Made by a program: the position numbers and the translations under genes | Assembly (NCBI RefSeq): GCF_001905465.1 | Contig: NZ_LISX01000021.1 | Location: 1-64,000, forward strand | Source: Kitasatospora sp. CB01950 | GTDB lineage: Bacteria; Actinomycetota; Actinomycetes; Streptomycetales; Streptomycetaceae | Length of the DNA stretch: 64,000 bases | Direction of reading: 5' to 3' | Notes under the pieces: generated by a model | The model's input: only the letters and a program-made list of their open reading frames with translations | Told to the model about the DNA's origin: nothing | The model's database searches: none | Part shown: positions 27,433-34,748 of the stretch, in pieces | How the letters are laid out: every line of letters starts with the position of its first letter | Position numbering within the stretch: the first letter of the stretch is position 1

Positions 27433-30400
27433 CTATAGCGTGCCATGCGACCGGCCCTGTCCAGGTACCGGAAGGCCTCCGGTGTGACCGGTCAGACGGC
27501 CGCCGGGGCGGTCGACCTGCCGTTCGGCCTCCGCGGCGGCGTACTGCGGGTCGCGGCCGGCCGCGGTGAGCGTCCGCATCCTGGTCAGTCGGGGCCCTTC
27601 GGGCGGCGGTGCGGCGTCTGCGGGCCAGTCGGCCAGCAGCCTGGCGAAACCGGCCCAGCGGCCCGCGCAGCGCACCAGGACGGCGTCCGCGCCGGGCCAG
27701 TGGTCGGCGATCCGGCGGAGCAACTCGCGCACCCGGGACGGCGGGTGGCCGGCGTGGCGGGCCGCCAGCGCCTCCACCACGGCGCCCAGCACCACGGGTG
27801 CCCGCTCGGCGGCCAGCAGGGCGTCCAGCAGCCCTGCACGGCCCGTGCCGGGGGCGGCCAGCACCGGGGCGAAGCGGGCCCGCGCCGGGGGCGCTGCGGC
27901 GAGCACGGCGGGCAGCAGCGGGCGGCCGTCCCGTCCGGCGTCCAGCAGCCGGTCCAGGTGGTCGGCGACCTGCCCGGCCCGCTCGGGCTGTTCGCGCAGC
28001 AGTTCGGCGGCGAACAGCAGCCCGGACCGCACCACCTCCGGGTCCGCGGCCCGGCCGAGCGCCCGCAGTCCGTCGCCGCCCCGGGCCCCGGGCAGCCGCA
28101 GCCGTTCGCGGACGGCGGCCAGCACCTCGGCCGGGTACTCCTCGACGAGGTCGCCGAGGACCTCCTCGGTGAGGAACGGGTCGCCGTCCCGGTAGGCGGC
28201 CAGCGCGGCGGGCAGGTGCTCGGCGCGGGCCTGCGGGTCGCGCACCAGCAGCGCCAGCGCGGCGCCGTGCAGCGCCGGTTCGTCGTCCCGGCCGAGCAGG
28301 GTGCGGGCGGCCAGCCGCAGCAGTTGCGCGCCCGATCCGCCCGCGTGCGGCGCGGTGCGCAGGGCGTGGACGGCGGCCGCGACGTGGCGTTCGGGGCGCG
28401 GGTCGTGGCTCCAGCGGTCGACGGCGCGGCACAGCGCGGACGGTTCGCGTTCGGCGAGGCGGCCGAGCAGCGCGTCGGCCCGGGGGTGCGCGGCGGCGAC
28501 CAGAGCCTCCGTCAACTCGTCGAGGGCGAACTCCCGGTGGTCGAACAGCAGGGTGTCGGCGAGGTCGGCGGCGCCCGGACCCGCGTGCTCGTACCAGCCG
28601 CACAGCAGCGGCAGCACGGTGTGCGGGTCGGCGGCGAGCAGGTCGGCGACCCGCTCGCGGACGGCGCGGGCCAGGTCGGCGGGGCCGTCGGCGAGGCGGC
28701 CGAGCAGCGCGACCCGGTCGGCGGCGGGCAGCGGCAGGGCGGCCCAGAACGCCGGGCCGAAGCGTTCGTCCCGGCCGGCCCGGTCGGTGAGCAGCTCCAG
28801 CAGCTCGCGGTGCGCGCCCGGCTCGGGGCTGCCGGCGATCCCGGCGGCCAGCAGGCGGCCGGCCCACCAGTCGGGGGCGCCGCCGGGTTCGGCGCGTTCC
28901 AGGGCCAGCCGGATGCGGTGCAGCCAACCGTCCAGCGCGGCCGCGCCGCGGGCCGCCGCGACCCGGCGCAGCGCCCCCGCCACGACGCCGACCCGGGCCC
29001 GGCCGACGGCGCCCTGGCGGCTCTTGGCCGCGGCCGCCGCCACGGGCGGGAGGACGTTGCGGGCCACCGGGTCGCGGGGGGTGTCGCGGGGGGTGTCGGC
29101 GGGGGTGTCGCCGCCGGTGGCCTCGTCCTCGGCGAGCAGCAGGCGCAGCGCCGCGTCGAGGTCCAGGTGCAGGCTCTGCAGCCACTCCCCCCACTCCTCG
29201 TGGCCGGCCCGGTGGCCGGTGCCGGCGGGCACCAGCAGGCGTTCCTCGTGGACGGCCCGCGCCCAGCCGCCGGCGGCGGGGAACAGCCGGTCGAACTCCT
29301 CGGCGGGCAGCGCCCCGTCGCCCGCGCCGAGCATCAGCCGGGCGGCCTCGTGCAGCCGTCCGGCGGCGACGGCGGCCAGTCGGCGCACCTGGCGGGCGTC
29401 CTCACCGGGCGGGACGGGGCCGCCGCGCCGGTGGCGGCGCTGGCCGCCGGAGGCGAGCGCGATCCGGCGTGCGACGGTCAGGCAGGCCAGGTCGAGCCAG
29501 CCGTCGAAGAGTTCGGTGCGGTCGGCGACCGGCCCGTGCACGCCGGCGCCGTGCAGGTCGCCGGCCAGTCGCAGCGCCAGCGGGTGGCCGTGGTCGGCGG
29601 GGCCGAGGAAGGACTCGGGCAGGCCGTAGCGCCGGCCGGCGCGGGCGGCGGCGTCGTCGGTGAGCGGGCCGAGCCAGAGCGCCCGGGCGGCGGCCCGCCA
29701 GGGGCCGAGCTGCTGCCAGCCGTCGGGGCGGCAGGCGACCAGGGCGCGCGCCCGGTGGGCCCGCAGCCAGTCCAGGCCGTCGGCCAACCAGCGGGCGGAC
29801 AGCGCGAGTTGGGCCTCCTCGGGCCCGTCGAGGACGAGCAGCAGCGGGCGTCCGCCGTCGGCGCAGCGTTCGGCGAGCTCCGCCGGGGCGACCTCGGGGA
29901 CGCCCAACTGTCGGGCGGCGGCGGCGAGTCGGCGGCGCAGGGTGTCGTCGAGGGCCTGGTCGTCGAGGGCGAGGTCGGCGCCGCGCAGCCAGAGCGTGGG
30001 CAGGGGTTCGGCGGCGCCGGCCCGGCGGACGGCGAGCGCGGCGAGTTCGGTGGTGCGCCCGCTGCCGGCTTCGCCGAGCAGCACGGTGAGGGTGTCCTGC
30101 GGTTCCTCGCCGCTGAGGCCGTCGGGCCGGTCGACGCGGTCGGCGGCGAGTTCGGTGATCCGGCCGGGCCCGGCGGTGGCGGCGTCCAGCTGGGTGGCCG
30201 TCAGGCGCAGTCCGCCGGCCAGGTTGAGGGCGCGGCCGAACGCGGGCACGCCGGAGGCGTTGCGGGCCAGCAGCAGGCCGAGCGGGCCGTCTCCCGGCGG
30301 TCCGGCCACGGACAGCGGGACGGCGGCCACCCCGGCCCCGCCGGCGGTGCGGACCCGGGGTGCGACGACGGCCAGCACCGCGCCGGTCTCGGGGTCGAGG

Positions 30401-30876
30401 ACGGGCGCGCCGGCCACCGGCGCCGCCGGGAGGTCGAGCAGCAGCACGCCCGGCACGGTACGGGTCTGCGCGCCCTCCCCGCAGCGGCCGTTCTCCCGAC
30501 CGAGCAGGCCGCCGCGGGCCAGTGCGGGCGCGCCGTCCTCCCAGCGCTGGTGCGGCACCACGACGGCCCCGCCGACGTCGCCGCGCCCGATCGGCAGCGC
30601 GCGGCCGGGCACGCCGCCGACGGCGGTGGTGCGCAGCAGGGCGAGGCCGTGCTCGGGCAGCAGGTCGACGCTGTCCGGTCCGAGCACCCTGGACTGCCCG
30701 CCCGGGGTGTGCAGCACCAGCCTGGGCAGGCCTGCCACCGCCTCGTGCGCGGTCACCACCGTGCCCTGCCGGTCGGCGACGAACCCGAGGCCGCACAGCC
30801 GGCCCTGCACGTCCCGGATCCGCAGCAGCCCGTGCGCCGGGTCGCCCGCGAAGCCGGCGCTCGCGCCCTCGCCCAT
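27433..30876 (-). CDS. Degenerate trypsin-like domain fused to P-loop NTPase-like protein
   Basis: A 1147-aa protein with an N-terminal chymotrypsin-fold domain (about 15-190). The His (H44 in VTAHEAV) is kept, but the usual DLALL Asp is Gly77 (HGLALLR) and the usual GSPV Ser is Ala157 (VAGAPVLD), so it should not be proteolytic. A P-loop follows with GEAGSGRTT (268-276), in which the Walker lysine is Arg274, and a Walker B-like LLLVLDGPEE near 340. The remaining 700 residues are Ala/Leu/Arg-rich alpha-helical repeats, HEAT-like in look. The ATG at 30874-30876 is preceded by a purine-rich site. Trypsin-NTPase fusions occur in actinobacterial signalling and conflict proteins, but no function can be assigned. 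Confidence 0.85.
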   Translation of the reverse strand: MGEGASAGFAGDPAHGLLRIRDVQGRLCGLGFVADRQGTVVTAHEAVAGLPRLVLHTPGGQSRVLGPDSVDLLPEHGLALLRTTAVGGVPGRALPIGRGDVGGAVVVPHQRWEDGAPALARGGLLGRENGRCGEGAQTRTVPGVLLLDLPAAPVAGAPVLDPETGAVLAVVAPRVRTAGGAGVAAVPLSVAGPPGDGPLGLLLARNASGVPAFGRALNLAGGLRLTATQLDAATAGPGRITELAADRVDRPDGLSGEEPQDTLTVLLGEAGSGRTTELAALAVRRAGAAEPLPTLWLRGADLALDDQALDDTLRRRLAAAARQLGVPEVAPAELAERCADGGRPLLLVLDGPEEAQLALSARWLADGLDWLRAHRARALVACRPDGWQQLGPWRAAARALWLGPLTDDAAARAGRRYGLPESFLGPADHGHPLALRLAGDLHGAGVHGPVADRTELFDGWLDLACLTVARRIALASGGQRRHRRGGPVPPGEDARQVRRLAAVAAGRLHEAARLMLGAGDGALPAEEFDRLFPAAGGWARAVHEERLLVPAGTGHRAGHEEWGEWLQSLHLDLDAALRLLLAEDEATGGDTPADTPRDTPRDPVARNVLPPVAAAAAKSRQGAVGRARVGVVAGALRRVAAARGAAALDGWLHRIRLALERAEPGGAPDWWAGRLLAAGIAGSPEPGAHRELLELLTDRAGRDERFGPAFWAALPLPAADRVALLGRLADGPADLARAVRERVADLLAADPHTVLPLLCGWYEHAGPGAADLADTLLFDHREFALDELTEALVAAAHPRADALLGRLAEREPSALCRAVDRWSHDPRPERHVAAAVHALRTAPHAGGSGAQLLRLAARTLLGRDDEPALHGAALALLVRDPQARAEHLPAALAAYRDGDPFLTEEVLGDLVEEYPAEVLAAVRERLRLPGARGGDGLRALGRAADPEVVRSGLLFAAELLREQPERAGQVADHLDRLLDAGRDGRPLLPAVLAAAPPARARFAPVLAAPGTGRAGLLDALLAAERAPVVLGAVVEALAARHAGHPPSRVRELLRRIADHWPGADAVLVRCAGRWAGFARLLADWPADAAPPPEGPRLTRMRTLTAAGRDPQYAAAEAERQVDRPGGRLTGHTGGLPVPGQGRSHGTL

Positions 30877-31075
30877 CCCGCCGGTCCTCCCTCCGCTCTT
30901 CCGGCCGCTGTTCCGGCCGCCGGTCAGCCTGCCCCCCACCAGCCCCACAGCACCCCGCGCGCCCCGCTCACCACACCCGTTCACCTCGCGCGCCCCCGCC
31001 GACACGCCGTGCAATGCCGCGTCCGCCCCCGAAAACCGGTGGGCCGGGCGGCGGCCGCTCTGCCACCATCCCGGC

Positions 31076-31642
31076 ATGGACGTCCGTCTCGACCCCTGGT
31101 CCGACTCCCGTTTCGCGCTGCTGGAGCGCATCAACACCCCGGCGATGCGCCGGCACGTGGGCGGTCCGGAGACGCCGGAGCAGCTGCTGCACCGCCACCG
31201 CCGCTACCTCGCACTCCCCGCGCAGGGCGGCGTGATGTTCGCGGTCCTGGCCGACGGCGCGCCCGCCGGTTCGATCGCCTACCACCGCCGCGAGTGGCGG
31301 GGCGAGGAGATCTGGGAGACCGGCTGGAACGTGCTGCCCGAGTTCCAGGGCCGCGGCCTGGCCGTCGCGGCCGGGCGCCTGATGCTGGCCGCGCTGCGCG
31401 AGGCGGTCGCCGCGGACGCCGCCGCTCCCGGCACGCTGCACGCCTTCCCCGCCGCCGACAACGCCGCCTCCAACGCCCTGTGCGCCCGCCTCGGCTTCAC
31501 CGACGCGGGCCCGTGCGAGTTCGAGTACCCGCAGCGCTCCGGCCGCTTCCTGCACAGCCACGACTGGCGCCTGGCCCTGCGCCGAAACGCCGGGCGGCCC
31601 CGGCGGAGAATCTCCACCGGGGCCGCCCCGCAAACTTGTTGA
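31076..31642 (+). CDS. GNAT family N-acetyltransferase
   Basis: A 188-aa protein with the GNAT acetyl-CoA site: VLPEFQGRGLAVAAGRLML (Q/RxxGxG/A region about residues 83-101) and the later DNAASNALCARLGF segment that resembles RimJ/L-type enzymes. Substrate unknown. It is divergent from the large protease-like gene. Its last codons overlap the stem of the downstream terminator (31592-31628), so the C-terminal RRNAGRPRRRIS tail is encoded by the hairpin; an alternative earlier end is not available in frame. Confidence 0.82.
   Translation: MDVRLDPWSDSRFALLERINTPAMRRHVGGPETPEQLLHRHRRYLALPAQGGVMFAVLADGAPAGSIAYHRREWRGEEIWETGWNVLPEFQGRGLAVAAGRLMLAALREAVAADAAAPGTLHAFPAADNAASNALCARLGFTDAGPCEFEYPQRSGRFLHSHDWRLALRRNAGRPRRRISTGAAPQTC
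31592..31628. terminator. Terminator embedded in GNAT 3' end
   Basis: A perfect 12-bp stem (31592-31603 with 31617-31628) extended by four or five further pairs after one mismatch. It lies inside the last codons of the GNAT gene and can also end truB transcription, whose stop is at 31650. Confidence 0.7.
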
Positions 31643-31649
31643 CGCCGCG

Positions 31650-32555
31650 TCAGCCGACGAACACCGCGACCGGCTTGGCCTTGCCGCCGTGCTCCTCGAC
31701 CAGCGCCAGGAACCGGCCGTCCGGGTCGAAGACCGCGATCGGCCCGTCCACGCCGAGGCCGGGCGCGGGCAGCCGCACGCCGTTGGAGAGCAGCTTGGCC
31801 TGGTCGGCGTCGATGTCCCAGCGCGGGAACGCGGCCGCGGCGGCCTCGGCGATCGGCAGGACCTCCAGCTTCTCCTCCAACTGCTCGATGGTGTGCGCCG
31901 ATTCGACCGAGTACGGCCCGACCTTGGTGCGCCGCAGCATGGTCAGGTGCCCGCCGACGCCGAGCGCGGCGCCCAGGTCGCGGGCCAGCGCGCGGATGTA
32001 CGTGCCGGAGGAGCACTCGACGGTGACGTCGAGGTCGAGCACCGGCGTGCCGTCCTCGGCGACCGCGGGGCGCACCTCGTGCACCGTGAAGGAGTGCACG
32101 GTGGTCGGCCGGGCGGCGAGTTCGAAGTCCTCGCCCTCACGGACCCGCGCGTACGAGCGCTTGCCGTCGATCTTGATGGCGCTGACCTTGGACGGCACCT
32201 GCATGATCTCGCCGGTGAGCTTCGCGATCTCGGCGTCGATCGCCTCCCGCGCCACCCCGTCGGCGGGGGCGGAGGCGGTGACCTCGCCCTCCCGGTCGTC
32301 GGTGATCGTGGTCTGCCCGAGCCGGACGGTGGCGTCGTAGGTCTTGGCGGTGAGCATCAGATGCCCGAGCAGCCGGGTGGCCCGCTCGACGCCGATCACC
32401 AGCACGCCGGTGGCCATCGGGTCGAGGGTGCCGGCGTGCCCGACCTTGCGGGTGCCGGCCAGCCACCGGAGTTTGGCGACCACGCCGTGCGAGGTGATGC
32501 CCTCCGGCTTGTCGACGATGACCAGCCCGTCGGGGCCCGTCCCTTTACGCTTCAT
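31650..32555 (-). CDS. truB: tRNA pseudouridine-55 synthase TruB
   Basis: TruB makes pseudouridine 55 in the T-loop of tRNAs. The 301-aa protein shows DKPEGITSHGVV, the catalytic Asp45 in GHAGTLDPMATG, the KTYDATVRLG motif and SSGTYIRALARDLG. A C-terminal extension (about 230-301) resembles the actinobacterial TruB tail. The start is ATG at 32553-32555. It is the last gene of the nusA-infB-rbfA translation block, 75 bp after the DHH phosphoesterase gene. Confidence 0.97.
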   Translation of the reverse strand: MKRKGTGPDGLVIVDKPEGITSHGVVAKLRWLAGTRKVGHAGTLDPMATGVLVIGVERATRLLGHLMLTAKTYDATVRLGQTTITDDREGEVTASAPADGVAREAIDAEIAKLTGEIMQVPSKVSAIKIDGKRSYARVREGEDFELAARPTTVHSFTVHEVRPAVAEDGTPVLDLDVTVECSSGTYIRALARDLGAALGVGGHLTMLRRTKVGPYSVESAHTIEQLEEKLEVLPIAEAAAAAFPRWDIDADQAKLLSNGVRLPAPGLGVDGPIAVFDPDGRFLALVEEHGGKAKPVAVFVG

Positions 32556-32630
32556 CGCTCATCGTTCCAAAATCCGTGCGCATTCTCTGCGCAACCGCCT
32601 TGCGCGGACCGTCCACCGAACCGGACGAGC

Positions 32631-33749
32631 CTAGCGCGCGGTCTCCTCCGCCAACGCCGCCCGGAACCGTTCGACGGTCTCCGGCACCCCGGCGCGGGCC
32701 GAGAACCCGGCCGCGAAGACGTGCCCGCCGCCGTCCATCCGGGCGCACGCCGCGGCCACGTCGACCGCGCCCCGGGAGCGGCAGGAGCCGCGCAGGGTGC
32801 CGTCCGGGTCCTGCTTGAGCACCAGCGCGACGTCCGCCTCGGCGGGTTTGCGCAGCACGTCGATCAGGCCCTCGATCTCCTCGACGGTGACGCCGAACAG
32901 CGCGAGGTCCTGGTACGGCACCCAGGTCCACACCAGCCCGTGCCCGCCGGCCTCCTCGGGCTCGAACACGGCGCGCTCCAGCGCCCCGGCGAGCACCTTC
33001 AGGTAGCCGAACGAGGTGGTGTCCCACAGCTGCCGGGAGATCAGGTCGTGCCGGATCCCGGTGGCCAGCATCCGCCCGGCCATCTCGTGGGTGGCGGGCG
33101 TGGTGGCCCGGTACTTGAACGAGCCGGTGTCGGTGGCGATGCCGGTGTACAGGCAGGCCGCGATCGCCCGGTCCGGCTGGACGCCCAGCCGCCGCAGCAG
33201 CTCGTCGACCAGGACGGCGGTGGCGGGCGCGGACGGGTCGATCAGCCGGACGTCGCCGAAGCCGGGGTTGGAGGCGTGGTGGTCGAGGACGACCAGGTCG
33301 GCGGCGGCGAACGCCTTGTCGCGCAGCAGGCCGAGCCGTTCCTCGGAGGCGGCGTCGAAGGCCAGCACCAGCGCGGGTGCGTCGGGCACCGCGGCGGCCG
33401 GGACGATCAGCTCCTGCCCGGGCAGGAAGGACAGCGACTCGGGAATGATCTGCGGGTCGTCGCCGAACGACACCCGCACCCGCTTGCCGAGGCCGCGCAG
33501 CGCCAGCGCGGCGGCCAGCGCGGAGCCCAGCGCGTCGCCGTCGGGGCAGATGTGGCAGATCAGGTCGATCTCGTCGGTGCCGGCGATCAGTTCCAGGGTC
33601 CGCGCCCAGGCGGCCTCGAACGGCCGGCCGGGCTCGGGGGTCGACGACCCGCTGCGCGGGCCCGGAAACACCGCGAGGGCGGTCTCCACCTCGACAGTGG
33701 AGACCGCCCCCGCGGCGCCGGACTCGGCCGGGATTCCGGCCGTGGTCAC
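32631..33749 (-). CDS. DHH/DHHA1 phosphoesterase, NrnA-like
   Basis: A 372-aa protein of the bifunctional oligoribonuclease/pAp-phosphatase (NrnA) family; in mycobacteria the homologue also hydrolyses cyclic dinucleotides. Metal-binding motifs are visible: HICPDGDALGS (H66, D70, D72), FDAAS, VVLDHHASN (DHH at 156-158) and the DHHA1-domain GGGHVFAAGFSA near the end. The N-terminal 40 residues are an unconserved extension. The GTG start overlaps the rbfA stop codon (GTGA), so translation is coupled. It places nano-RNA or dinucleotide turnover in the rbfA-truB operon. Confidence 0.92.
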   Translation of the reverse strand: MTTAGIPAESGAAGAVSTVEVETALAVFPGPRSGSSTPEPGRPFEAAWARTLELIAGTDEIDLICHICPDGDALGSALAAALALRGLGKRVRVSFGDDPQIIPESLSFLPGQELIVPAAAVPDAPALVLAFDAASEERLGLLRDKAFAAADLVVLDHHASNPGFGDVRLIDPSAPATAVLVDELLRRLGVQPDRAIAACLYTGIATDTGSFKYRATTPATHEMAGRMLATGIRHDLISRQLWDTTSFGYLKVLAGALERAVFEPEEAGGHGLVWTWVPYQDLALFGVTVEEIEGLIDVLRKPAEADVALVLKQDPDGTLRGSCRSRGAVDVAAACARMDGGGHVFAAGFSARAGVPETVERFRAALAEETAR

Positions 33750-34183
33750 TCGTCCTCGTCGTCGTCGCGGGCCGACTTGTACGGGTCGGCCTCGCCTGCG
33801 TAGTCGGCCCCGGCAGCGACGGTGCGGACGGCGGCGTCGGAAGCCCGGGCCTTGTCCAGCAGGTCGTCGATGTTCCGGGCGTTGTCCGGCAGGGCGTCGG
33901 CGACGAAGGTCAGGGTCGGCGTGAACCGCACCCCGGTCTGCTTGCCGACCTCGGAGCGCAGGATGCCCTTGGCGCTCTCCAGCGCGGCCGCGCTGGACTC
34001 CCGCTCGGTCTCGTCGCCGTAGACGGTGTAGAAGACGGTGGCCTCGCGCAGGTCACCCGTCACCCGGGCGTCGGTGATGGTGACGTACCCGAGTCGCGGG
34101 TCCTTGATCCGGCGTTGCAGGGTCTCCGCCACGACCACCTGAATGCGGTCCGCGAGCTTGCGCGCCCTTGCGGTGTCGGTCAC
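33746..34183 (-). CDS. rbfA: Ribosome-binding factor A
   Basis: RbfA is a KH-fold 30S maturation factor needed for 16S rRNA 5' end processing and cold adaptation. The 145-aa sequence has the family features ARARKLADRIQVVVAETL, DPRLGYVTITDARVTGDL and the acidic C-terminal tail DDDEDE. I start at GTG 34181-34183 (MTDTARARKLADR); an AAGG lies 4 nt and a GAGGAGG 11 nt upstream. The open frame extends further but matches nothing. The stop overlaps the next start. Confidence 0.95.
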   Translation of the reverse strand: MTDTARARKLADRIQVVVAETLQRRIKDPRLGYVTITDARVTGDLREATVFYTVYGDETERESSAAALESAKGILRSEVGKQTGVRFTPTLTFVADALPDNARNIDDLLDKARASDAAVRTVAAGADYAGEADPYKSARDDDEDE

Positions 34184-34327
34184 GTTGCCTTGCCTCCTCG
34201 TGCAGTAGGCGCGTACCCGGGTCATGACCTCGACCCGGTGGGGCCATCTCCCCAACGTACCCGCCCGCGCCCAGCCTTGTGGGCGCTCCGGTTCCGATGC
34301 GGGTGTGACAGTGGTGACGCCCGCAGG

Positions 34328-34624
34328 TCATTCGTCGTCGTCGTGGTGGTGGCGCCTCCTCGCGGAGAGCAGCATCACCTCGGGGCGGCCCGCCACGAGC
34401 CGCTCACAGCTGTCCAGGATCTCGTTGACGTACCCGGCGTCGCCGGACACCACCGCAACGCCGATCTCGGCCCTGCGGTGCAGATCCTGGTTCCCGACCT
34501 CTGCGGCGCACACGCTGTACTTGCGCTGCAGTTCGGCCACGATGGGCCGCACGATCGACCGCTTCTCCTTCAGCGAGTGAACGTCGCCGAGGAGCAGGTC
34601 GAAGGTGAGAGTACCTACATACAT
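34328..34624 (-). CDS. DUF503 family protein (YlxP-like)
   Basis: A 98-aa member of the small DUF503/YlxP family that is nearly always found between infB and rbfA in Gram-positive bacteria; its role in translation is still unclear. The landmarks are LTFDLLLGDVHSLKEKRSIV, the AEVGNQDLHRRAEIGVAVVS core and a C-terminal His/Asp-rich tail (RRRHHHDDDE). I start at ATG 34622-34624 (MYVGTLTFDL). Thirty-two further in-frame codons upstream do not match the family. Confidence 0.93.
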   Translation of the reverse strand: MYVGTLTFDLLLGDVHSLKEKRSIVRPIVAELQRKYSVCAAEVGNQDLHRRAEIGVAVVSGDAGYVNEILDSCERLVAGRPEVMLLSARRRHHHDDDE

Positions 34625-34692
34625 GTAGTGACAGGCCTGGCCGGCCTGGGGGCCTCGAAGGATTCCCGACAGCCAGGACCCTAACAGCGCGG

Positions 34693-34738
34693 CCGGGGCC
34701 GGTCGACGGGATAACTGCACCCCGTCGGCCGACCCCGG
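34693..34738 (-). terminator. Terminator after infB
   Basis: An 18-bp stem (34693-34710 with 34721-34738) with one mismatch and one G-U pair and a 10-nt loop, 10 nt past the infB stop. It would attenuate transcription into DUF503-rbfA. Confidence 0.75.
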
Positions 34739-34748
34739 TCAGCAGCCG

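Noticed and set aside
27445..31642. Very long plus-strand frames opposite the 1147-aa protein
   Set aside because: They are antisense shadows kept open by high GC; only the last part from 31076 (the GNAT) shows real protein motifs.
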